A stretch of DNA of 5,220 nucleotides from Cryomorphaceae bacterium (GTDB taxonomy: Bacteria; Bacteroidota; Bacteroidia; Flavobacteriales; Schleiferiaceae), in the NCBI GenBank assembly GCA_003444795.1, contig DLWR01000078.1:1-5220 (forward strand). The letters run 5' to 3'. Under the pieces are notes generated by a model that was not told where the DNA came from, did no database searches, and was given only the letters and a program-made list of their open reading frames with translations. Position numbers and translations under genes: made by a program. The first letter of the stretch is position 1, and each line of letters begins with the position of its first letter. Below are positions 1-5,220 of the stretch, in pieces.

Positions 1-552
1 TTACTGGTCACCTCACCGTACACGCGCCGACAAGCAACGCCCGGCAGTGTGAGCCTCGCCACTTTGTACAACGAGCCCGACCAAACGCGTTACCAGGAAG
101 GCCCCGCCGCTGCAGCCATCCTACTTGAAGGAGCCCTCCCCTCTTTCTACGCAAACCGCATTAGCCCAAAAACCTCGGTTGCCGCTCCAAAAGCCGCCGC
201 AACGGATGCCAAGCTCCTGGTGATTTCGGATGGGGATTTCATGAAAAACCAGCGGAACGTAGTCCGTTCGGACATACCGCGCGGTGCCCCACTGCCCTTG
301 GGCTTTGATCAGTTCACGGGACAGCAATTTGGCAATGCAGATTTCCTTCTCAATGCCTTGGACTACATGTTGGACGGCAGCGGATTGATTGCCGTGCGTG
401 GCCGCGAAGTAACGCTTCGCTTATTGGACAGCCCGCGCGCCGACGAAAATCGCGGTGCATGGCAGGGCGGAAATGCCTTGGGGCCCATCCTGCTCACCTT
501 ACTTTTGGGGGCCGGATACCGCTGGTTGCGCAAATGCACCTTCGCCAAATAG
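1..552 (+). CDS. gldG: GldG, C-terminal part of gliding-associated ABC transporter component (5' end outside window)
   Basis: The frame is open from base 1 to the TAG at 550-552, giving 183 visible residues, so this is the C-terminal third or so of a longer protein. GldG is the auxiliary membrane component that accompanies the GldA ATPase and GldF permease in Bacteroidota, a transporter linked to gliding motility whose substrate is not settled. Visible family features are a strand-rich segment LLVISDGDF (bases 214-240), then FGNADFLLNALDYMLDGSG (about 331-387), then REVTLRLLD (about 406-432). The end is a hydrophobic helix starting GPILLTLLLGAGYRWL (481-528) followed by a basic tail, which fits the C-terminal membrane anchor with a cytoplasmic end. 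A GTG at 49 could be taken as a start, but the upstream codons are open and read like GldG (LLVTSPYTRR), so it is internal. The DUF4340 gene starts 6 bases downstream. The assignment rests on recalled family resemblance, not a search. Confidence 0.85.
   Translation, partial: LLVTSPYTRRQATPGSVSLATLYNEPDQTRYQEGPAAAAILLEGALPSFYANRISPKTSVAAPKAAATDAKLLVISDGDFMKNQRNVVRSDIPRGAPLPLGFDQFTGQQFGNADFLLNALDYMLDGSGLIAVRGREVTLRLLDSPRADENRGAWQGGNALGPILLTLLLGAGYRWLRKCTFAK
478..507 (+). promoter_or_regulatory. Possible Bacteroidota-type promoter ahead of the DUF4340 gene
   Basis: TTG at 478-480 and TACTTTTG at 500-507 are separated by 19 bases. This fits the Bacteroidota sigma-A pattern (TTG or TTTG, about 19 bases, TAnnTTTG). 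It lies about 50 bases before the ATG at 559. However, it sits inside the codons for the GldG membrane helix, where Leu and Gly codons readily produce TTTTGG, so a chance match is quite possible. Transcription of the downstream genes may simply continue from gldG. Confidence 0.25.
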
Positions 553-558
553 GCTGTT

Positions 559-1557
559 ATGAAAAAATTGAAAACCTCCTACCTCCTCATTGCGCTCGCT
601 GTTCTCGCCATCCTCAGTTTGGTTTGGCGTGAACTTTCAAGCCAAAATGGGATGGACAAGGAGTTGTACAACTTCGCCGTCCAGGACACCGCGGCCATTA
701 CCAAATTGGTGATTTGGGACAAGAGTCCGGACACGGTGACTCTAGAACGAAAAGGAAGCCAATGGCTCGTCAATGGCGCCTACATCGCACGCCCGGACGC
801 CATTGAAGTTCTTTTGGAGACCTTGTATCGAATTCGCCTCAGAAACTTTCCGCAAGCTGCCGCACAAGAAACCATCCTGAGCGCCATGGCGACCTACGGA
901 AAGCGGGTGGAGGTCTACCAAGGAAGCGAATTGGTGAAGTCCTTTACCGTTGGCACGGAAACCCCAGACATGTTGGGCACCTACATGCTACGAGATGGAT
1001 ATGAAACCCCCGTCGCCACCTACATGCCCGGATTTAATGGCTATCTATCCAGTCGTTTCTTTTTGCGCGAGGACCTCTGGCGCACGCGAGAGATTTGGCC
1101 GAGCCCGGAAGAACTAAAAGCCATTACCCTCATCTATCCCGATTCGCTCTATTTTGAAGTTCAGCGCGCCGGAAACACCTACACGCTCATCGGCGGAAAT
1201 GGCGAAGGGCTACCTGCCGACCCCATGGCGAGCCAAGCCCTCTACAAAGCGGTACAGCAGGCCCAGTACGAAGGCATGGTCATTCCTACCGACATCGCGT
1301 TCGGCAAGCGGGACTCCATTGCAGCGAGTACGCCTGTTGCCACGGTAACGGTCCAATACGTCAACGGGGAAACCGCTGAAATGAGGCTCTACCACGTTCC
1401 TGGTGGACCTGATATTTTGGACGCAGACGGCCGTCCACAGCAATGGGATCCCGACCGTTTTTATGCCATGCTCAGCGATGGACGCTTTGTCTTGACACAG
1501 CGCTACGGTCTTCAACATGTGTTGAAAAGTTTTCGGGCTTTCCTGCCAAAAAACTGA
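559..1557 (+). CDS. DUF4340 domain-containing membrane-anchored protein
   Basis: This 332-residue protein starts with a short basic stretch (MKKLK) and one hydrophobic segment at about residues 7-23 (SYLLIALAVLAILSLVW). It has no lipobox Cys, so it is probably an N-terminally anchored protein facing the periplasm. The rest is soluble and alternating strand and helix. Features that recall DUF4340 are the early segment on side-chain readout (ITKLVIWD, then LERKGSQWLVNG), a middle GTYMLRDG and the LWRTREIW block at residues 173-180, followed by the strand LKAITLIYP. No catalytic motif is visible and the biochemical role of the family is unknown. DUF4340 proteins often sit beside GldG-like ABC transporter auxiliary proteins, and here the start is 6 bases after the gldG stop, so a shared role with that transporter is a reasonable inference. 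The ATG at 559 is the natural start, since the signal-anchor follows directly. There is no clear Shine-Dalgarno sequence, as is usual in Bacteroidota. Confidence 0.8.
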   Translation: MKKLKTSYLLIALAVLAILSLVWRELSSQNGMDKELYNFAVQDTAAITKLVIWDKSPDTVTLERKGSQWLVNGAYIARPDAIEVLLETLYRIRLRNFPQAAAQETILSAMATYGKRVEVYQGSELVKSFTVGTETPDMLGTYMLRDGYETPVATYMPGFNGYLSSRFFLREDLWRTREIWPSPEELKAITLIYPDSLYFEVQRAGNTYTLIGGNGEGLPADPMASQALYKAVQQAQYEGMVIPTDIAFGKRDSIAASTPVATVTVQYVNGETAEMRLYHVPGGPDILDADGRPQQWDPDRFYAMLSDGRFVLTQRYGLQHVLKSFRAFLPKN

Positions 1558-1579
1558 GCGCCCAAAAGTCCTGACTAAT

Positions 1580-1586
1580 TACTTTG
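1580..1586 (+). promoter_or_regulatory. Possible -7 element just before dnaN
   Basis: TACTTTG ends 4 bases before the dnaN ATG, in the only gap above 30 bases among the five + strand genes. It is one base shorter than the Bacteroidota -7 consensus TAnnTTTG, and no TTG is seen at the usual distance upstream. If real, the transcript would begin at or very near the ATG. Weak call. Confidence 0.25.
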
Positions 1587-1590
1587 CAGT

Positions 1591-2712
1591 ATGAAGTTTA
1601 TTGTATCCAGCGGCCAACTTTTGCGCGCGCTCCAAACGGTTAGTGGCGTTATTCAATCCAATAACACCTTGCCCATTTTGGATCATTTCCTGGTGGAACT
1701 GAATCCCGGTCAATTGACCATTACGGCGTCGGATTTGGAGACGACCATGACAACCACCCTGAAAGTAGACAGCAGTGAAAAGGCTACCGCCGCCATTCCA
1801 GCACGCATGCTGTTGGATACCGTGAAGAGTTTTCCAGAGCAGCCACTAACCTTCACGTTGAACCCTTCTACGCATGCCTTGGAAGTGAGCAGCGACTTTG
1901 GCAAATACGCACTGGCCTATGTAGATGCCGCGGAATACCCCAAAGCAGCCTCTCTAGAGGGTGCGGACCGCGTCACGGTGCCTGCACATGTGCTTTCAAC
2001 CGCCATTCACAAGACCCTTTTTGCGGCAGGAAACGACGATTTGCGTCCTGTTATGAGTGGTGTTTTTTTCCAGTTCACCGCGGAAGGGCTAACCTTTGTG
2101 GCCACGGATGCCCACAAGTTGGTGCGTTATCGCCGGACGGACTATTCTGCTCCTGCGACGGCCGAATTCATTTTGCCCAAAAAGCCCCTCAACCTCCTAA
2201 AAGCCACTTTGGGCTCTGGAGACAATGAGGTAGAAATAGCCTACAGCGAGCAGAATGCTCAGTTCAGCTACGATGGCGTAACGCTCGTTTGCCGTTTGAT
2301 CGATGGTAAATACCCCAATTTTGAAGCGGTTATTCCCAAGAACAATCCCAATCGCTTGGTGGCCGATCGCGCTGCCTTCTTGAGCTCCGTCAAACGCGTA
2401 TCCATCTTCTCGAACAAGACAACGCACCAAATTCGCTTGAAGGTGGCCGGCAACGAGTTGCACATCTCCGCCGAAGACCTAGATTTTGCCAACAAGGCAC
2501 ACGAGCGTCTGGGATGCAATTACGAGGGCAACGACATGGAAATTGGCTTTAACAGCCGTTTCATTGCCGAAATGCTCGGCAACCTAGAATCCGAGGAGGT
2601 GGCCTTGGAGCTCTCTGCACCTAACCGTGCAGGTATTCTGGTACCTGAAGGAGGTTTGGACGAGGGGGAGGAAGTCCTCATGCTCGTCATGCCTGTCATG
2701 CTAAACGCCTGA
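1591..2712 (+). CDS. dnaN: DNA polymerase III subunit beta (sliding clamp)
   Basis: This encodes the ring-shaped clamp that holds DNA polymerase III on DNA and serves as a docking site for other replication and repair proteins. It acts in the cytoplasm as a head-to-tail dimer. The 373 residues match the family's usual length and should form three similar domains at about 1-120, 125-245 and 250-373. The N-terminus (MKFIVSSGQLLRAL, then NNTLPILDHFLVEL) is typical. The peptide-binding pocket is recognisable: TDAHKL at residues 172-177 corresponds to E. coli TDGHRL at the same numbers, KYPNFEAVIPK spans 240-250 with P242 and V247 kept, and the C-terminus is VMPVMLNA where E. coli ends VMPMRL. The position of E. 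coli R246 is Ala here. The gene follows a DUF4340 gene by 33 bases and is not next to dnaA in this window; linkage to gldG is a known Bacteroidota arrangement. It looks intact. Confidence 0.97.
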   Translation: MKFIVSSGQLLRALQTVSGVIQSNNTLPILDHFLVELNPGQLTITASDLETTMTTTLKVDSSEKATAAIPARMLLDTVKSFPEQPLTFTLNPSTHALEVSSDFGKYALAYVDAAEYPKAASLEGADRVTVPAHVLSTAIHKTLFAAGNDDLRPVMSGVFFQFTAEGLTFVATDAHKLVRYRRTDYSAPATAEFILPKKPLNLLKATLGSGDNEVEIAYSEQNAQFSYDGVTLVCRLIDGKYPNFEAVIPKNNPNRLVADRAAFLSSVKRVSIFSNKTTHQIRLKVAGNELHISAEDLDFANKAHERLGCNYEGNDMEIGFNSRFIAEMLGNLESEEVALELSAPNRAGILVPEGGLDEGEEVLMLVMPVMLNA

Positions 2713-2725
2713 TCCTACATCGGTC

Positions 2726-3367
2726 ATGAATCTCTTGGTGGTAAGCGACGTTCACGGTTGCGTGCACACCTTGAAAGCCTTTGTGACGAACCACTGGAGC
2801 GACCAGGATGAATTTCTCATTCTCGTCGGTGACGTCGTCAACAAGGGCCGGCACAGCGCCAAAACGCTCAAGTATCTGCGCAAACTCAAGAAAGAGTTTC
2901 CCTATGCCGTACACATCCTCAAAGGAAACCACGAGCAAATGGCTTTGGACGCCATTGCGCAGAATGAGCGGCCCGGCTACCTCGAAAAACTCAAACGCGA
3001 CATGCTCAAGCGAGGGCTGTCCTTCAAGCGCTACATGGCGTGGATTCAGAGCTGGCCACTCAAATGGGAGAATCCGTACATCTTGATTACCCACGCCGGC
3101 GTCGCCCTGCACGCCCGCGATCCCTTCAATCCGCATTCCTCGCGCGGCGTTCTCCACAATCGATCGCATCTAAAAGATGTGGGCAAACTGCAAATCTTTG
3201 GCCACGTCGTTCAGGAAGATGGCCAGCCTCGTTTTTTCCCCGAGGCCAATGCCTGGGGCATCGACACCGGGGCATGGCGAGGAGGATCTTTGACGGGCCT
3301 TCGATTGACGCGAAGAGGAGAAATTTTAGAAATTCTTCGCGAACCGACCGTTGATGCCGACCTTTGA
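2726..3367 (+). CDS. PPP-family metallophosphoesterase (serine/threonine phosphatase or ApaH-like)
   Basis: This 213-residue cytoplasmic protein has the full set of calcineurin-like metal ligands in order: SDVHG (D8, H10), GDVVNKG (D36), GNHE (N68, H69), ITHAG (H123) and FGHVV (H160), followed by GIDTGA (residues 178-183), the usual last PPP motif. LHNR at 143-146 also fits the small PPP subgroup. Such proteins use two metal ions to hydrolyse phosphate esters; bacterial relatives are protein phosphatases of the PrpA/PrpB type or dinucleoside polyphosphate hydrolases such as ApaH and PrpE. The sequence does not decide between these, so no symbol is given. The length is close to that of PrpA/PrpB-type enzymes and shorter than ApaH. 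It has no signal peptide or membrane segment. It starts 13 bases after dnaN and ends 26 bases before pruA, so it is probably co-transcribed with them, although no functional link is apparent. The ATG at 2726 lies directly before the first motif and cannot be moved much downstream. Confidence 0.9.
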   Translation: MNLLVVSDVHGCVHTLKAFVTNHWSDQDEFLILVGDVVNKGRHSAKTLKYLRKLKKEFPYAVHILKGNHEQMALDAIAQNERPGYLEKLKRDMLKRGLSFKRYMAWIQSWPLKWENPYILITHAGVALHARDPFNPHSSRGVLHNRSHLKDVGKLQIFGHVVQEDGQPRFFPEANAWGIDTGAWRGGSLTGLRLTRRGEILEILREPTVDADL

Positions 3368-3371
3368 GGAG
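3366..3371 (+). promoter_or_regulatory. Shine-Dalgarno-like GAGGAG between the phosphatase gene and pruA
   Basis: GAGGAG overlaps the TGA stop of the phosphatase gene (3365-3367). It is 10 bases before an in-frame TTG at 3382 and 22 bases before the ATG at 3394. The spacing suits the TTG, but Bacteroidota generally rely little on Shine-Dalgarno pairing, and protein family comparison favours the ATG. It may therefore be coincidental. Confidence 0.35.
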
Positions 3372-3393
3372 TATTCCTTAATTGCAACGCATC

Positions 3394-5019
3394 ATGTCCA
3401 ACGGATCTTTCCAACTTCCTGCTCCAATCAACGAGCCTATCTATTCCTACGCGCCGGGCACGCAAGCACGTGAAACCTTGATTGCGACCTATACCGACCT
3501 TTACAACCAGGTTAAAGACATTCCGCAGTTTATCGGCGGTCAAGAAGTTCGCACCAATGATTTGCGCGACTGCCGCCCACCGCACGATCACCAGCATATC
3601 ATCGGGCACTACCACTATGGCAAAGCAGAGCATGCACAGGCTGCCGTGGATGCCGCCCTTGCTGCACACGCCAGTTGGTCCTCCATGCCTTGGAACGAAC
3701 GCGCCGCCATCTTTTTACGCGCTGCTGATTTGGTCGCCGGTCCTTACCGCGCGACGATCAATGCCGCTACCATGCTGGCGCAGTCCAAAACGGCCTTCCA
3801 AGCAGAAATTGACGCCGCGTGCGAGTTTGCGGACTTCTTGCGTTTTAACGCGCACTTCATGGAGAAGATATACGCGGAGCAGCCCATCAGCGCTCCAGGT
3901 ATTTGGAACCGAATGGAATACCGCGCCCTCGAGGGTTTTGTGGTTGCCATCACCCCCTTCAACTTTACCGCCATTGCGGGCAACCTTCCAGCATCTGCCG
4001 CCCTCATGGGCAACGTCGTCGTTTGGAAGCCTGCGGATAGCCAAGTATACTCTGCGTGGGTCGTCATGGAGATCTTCCGAAAAGCAGGCTTGCCCGATGG
4101 CGTCATCAATTTGGTGTACATGGATGGCCCCGAATTTGGCGACATCGTCTTCAACCACCCGGACTTCGCTGGATTGCACTTTACCGGCTCAACGGCTGTA
4201 TTCAAGCATCTCTGGAAAGAGATCGGAACCAATATCCACCGCTATAAGGCCTACCCCCGCATCGTTGGCGAGACCGGCGGTAAGGACTTTGTGGTAGCTC
4301 ACCCTTCCGCCAACGCGCAAGAAGTCGTGACCGGTTTGGTTCGCGGTGCGTTTGAATTCCAGGGCCAAAAATGCTCCGCCGCATCCCGCGCATATATCCC
4401 TCAAAGCCTATGGCCAGAGGTCGAAGCCGGAATCAAACGGGATTTGGCCAGCTTCCAAACGGGAAGCCCTGGCGATTTGAAAAACTTTATTACGGCCGTG
4501 ATTGACGAGCGTGCCTTTGATAAGATTGCGGGCTTCATCGAGGACGCCAAATCAAAATCCGATGCCCAAATCATTGCCGGTGGCGGGTATGACAAGTCCA
4601 AAGGCTACTTTATTGAGCCCACGGTGATTTTGACCAGCAATCCCAAATTCCGCACCATGTGCGAAGAGATTTTTGGCCCCGTCCTGACCATCTATGTCTA
4701 CCCCGACGCTGAATGGTCCGCTACGCTGGCATTGGTCAATGAGACGTCAGAATACGCGCTTACGGGTGCGGTATTTGCCACCGATCGTACCGCGGTAGAC
4801 GAAGCGACCAAAGCCCTCGCCTTCGCTGCGGGTAACTTCTACGTCAACGACAAGCCAACAGGCGCCGTCGTGGGACAGCAGCCCTTTGGTGGGGCACGCG
4901 GCTCGGGCACGAACGACAAGGCCGGCTCTGTACTGAATCTGCTCCGTTGGGTCTCTCCGCGCACCATCAAAGAAACTTTAGTTCCTCCCACCGATTACCG
5001 CTACCCCTTCATGGGCTAA
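3394..5019 (+). CDS. pruA: L-glutamate gamma-semialdehyde dehydrogenase (1-pyrroline-5-carboxylate dehydrogenase)
   Basis: This enzyme oxidises L-glutamate 5-semialdehyde, in equilibrium with 1-pyrroline-5-carboxylate, to glutamate with NAD+ (EC 1.2.1.88), the second step of proline catabolism. It is cytoplasmic. The 541 residues match the stand-alone ALDH4-type enzyme, not the long PutA fusion, so proline dehydrogenase must be encoded elsewhere. Aldehyde dehydrogenase landmarks, numbered from the ATG, are TPFNFTA with N190, VVWKPAD with K212, FTGST with G265-S266, GETGGKD with general base E293, GQKCSAASR with the catalytic nucleophile C327, and EEIFGPVL with E424-E425 and F427. The C-terminus SPRTIKETLVPPTDYRYP is typical of this subfamily. 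The ATG at 3394 is chosen because MSNGSFQLPAPINEP and SYAPG align with the recalled Bacteroidota N-terminus; an in-frame TTG at 3382 would add MQRI. It is the last gene of the + strand run, with a hairpin terminator about 60 bases after its stop. Confidence 0.95.
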   Translation: MSNGSFQLPAPINEPIYSYAPGTQARETLIATYTDLYNQVKDIPQFIGGQEVRTNDLRDCRPPHDHQHIIGHYHYGKAEHAQAAVDAALAAHASWSSMPWNERAAIFLRAADLVAGPYRATINAATMLAQSKTAFQAEIDAACEFADFLRFNAHFMEKIYAEQPISAPGIWNRMEYRALEGFVVAITPFNFTAIAGNLPASAALMGNVVVWKPADSQVYSAWVVMEIFRKAGLPDGVINLVYMDGPEFGDIVFNHPDFAGLHFTGSTAVFKHLWKEIGTNIHRYKAYPRIVGETGGKDFVVAHPSANAQEVVTGLVRGAFEFQGQKCSAASRAYIPQSLWPEVEAGIKRDLASFQTGSPGDLKNFITAVIDERAFDKIAGFIEDAKSKSDAQIIAGGGYDKSKGYFIEPTVILTSNPKFRTMCEEIFGPVLTIYVYPDAEWSATLALVNETSEYALTGAVFATDRTAVDEATKALAFAAGNFYVNDKPTGAVVGQQPFGGARGSGTNDKAGSVLNLLRWVSPRTIKETLVPPTDYRYPFMG

Positions 5020-5079
5020 GCACCTGGTGCCCGGAAGGGTCAGGAACCTGCCTCTGCTGCAGCGGCCTTGCTGGAAAAA

Positions 5080-5110
5080 AAGAAAGGCGGCCCGATGGGC
5101 CGCCTTTCTT
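5080..5110. terminator. Bidirectional rho-independent terminator between convergent genes, stronger on the minus strand
   Basis: Bases 5080-5093 (AAGAAAGGCGGCCC) pair perfectly with 5097-5110 (GGGCCGCCTTTCTT) around a three-base GAT loop, a 14-bp stem with a GC-rich core. On the minus-strand transcript the hairpin core is followed by a U-run, the complement of the seven A at 5075-5081. On the + strand the core is followed only by TTTCTT and then ATGGG. It lies 60 bases after the pruA stop and 22 bases after the stop of the minus-strand gene, so it likely ends both transcripts. Confidence 0.9.
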
Positions 5111-5132
5111 ATGGGCAATTTCCGCCGGGGGA

Positions 5133-5220
5133 TTAACGTGCGGGGATGCGCACCACGAACTTGGTCGAATAAAATTCCCCAGGCAGGATGTCTGACAAGG
5201 GGAAGAGGGTGGATTTCCAT
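5133..5220 (-). CDS. Unidentified protein, C-terminal 28 residues (5' end outside window)
   Basis: Reading the minus strand, a frame open from the window edge ends at a TAA (complement of 5133-5135). Base 5220 is the last base of a split codon. The visible residues run WKSTLFPLSDILPG and then EFYSTKFVVRIPAR. The terminator hairpin begins 22 bases beyond the stop and has its best U-tract in this direction, which is the main reason to believe this frame over the other minus-strand frame that stays open through the hairpin into pruA. The tail has an alternating hydrophobic pattern (KFVVRIP) that could be a final beta strand. I do not recognise the family; the fragment is too short to assign. The start, domains and function lie beyond the window. 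Confidence 0.65.
   Translation of the reverse strand, partial: WKSTLFPLSDILPGEFYSTKFVVRIPAR

Noticed and set aside
1210..1518. A 102-codon minus-strand open frame inside the DUF4340 gene
   Set aside because: It is antisense to a full-length gene with a convincing membrane anchor and operon spacing, and has no family features.
2696..3169. A 157-codon minus-strand open frame opposite the phosphatase gene
   Set aside because: It overlaps the end of dnaN and all the phosphatase motifs up to H123 on the other strand, with no recognisable domain.
3715..4232. Two overlapping minus-strand open frames of 154 and 162 codons opposite pruA
   Set aside because: They lie wholly inside a well-supported pruA frame with conserved catalytic motifs, and their translations resemble no family I know; they are shadows of codon bias.
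3482..4297. A 271-codon + strand open frame in another phase of pruA
   Set aside because: The translation is low-complexity, rich in Ser, Arg, Thr and Pro, as expected of an out-of-phase reading; pruA accounts for this region.
5020..5030. Short palindrome GCACCTGGTGC just after the pruA stop
   Set aside because: A 5-bp stem with a one-base centre is too small to form a stable hairpin, and no T-run follows; it could be an operator only if repeated elsewhere, which is not seen here.
4978..5220. An 80-codon minus-strand open frame at the right edge
   Set aside because: It would read through the terminator hairpin and into pruA; the neighbouring frame ending at 5133 fits the terminator position far better.
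1..5220. Mobile element, CRISPR, tRNA or toxin-antitoxin signals
   Set aside because: No spaced direct repeats, terminal inverted repeats, transposase, tRNA-like folds or small paired genes were found; genes are tightly packed housekeeping types.

Overview
This window looks like ordinary chromosomal DNA from a member of the Bacteroidota, most likely Flavobacteriales or a close relative. The evidence is the end of a gliding-motility gene (gldG), a DUF4340 protein, a Bacteroidota-style dnaN and a Bacteroidota-style pruA, packed closely in one direction. The base composition looks moderately GC-rich for that group. The genus cannot be named from the sequence alone.

Layout, left to right on the + strand: the 3' end of gldG (1-552, its 5' end lies outside the window); a membrane-anchored DUF4340 protein (559-1557); dnaN, the DNA polymerase III sliding clamp (1591-2712); a PPP-type metallophosphoesterase (2726-3367); and pruA, L-glutamate gamma-semialdehyde (1-pyrroline-5-carboxylate) dehydrogenase (3394-5019). 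The gaps between these genes are only 6, 33, 13 and 26 bases, so they could be read as one transcription unit. Possible internal promoters lie before the DUF4340 gene and before dnaN, but both are weak calls.

After pruA there is a 113-base non-coding gap holding a perfect 14-bp hairpin (5080-5110). Its run of seven A on the + strand means its best U-tract is on the minus-strand transcript. Just beyond it lies the 3' end of a convergent minus-strand gene (5133-5220) that runs off the right edge and encodes the last 28 residues of an unidentified protein.

The genes do not form one pathway. GldG belongs to the GldA-GldF-GldG ABC transporter linked to gliding, and the DUF4340 protein may work with it. 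DnaN is core replication machinery. The phosphatase and PruA are a probable signalling or nucleotide hydrolase and a proline catabolism enzyme. I found no mobile element, CRISPR array, tRNA, rRNA or clear sign of a new system. The points most worth a second look are the unnamed convergent gene end, the strand bias of the terminator, the choice of pruA start and the gldG-DUF4340-dnaN linkage.
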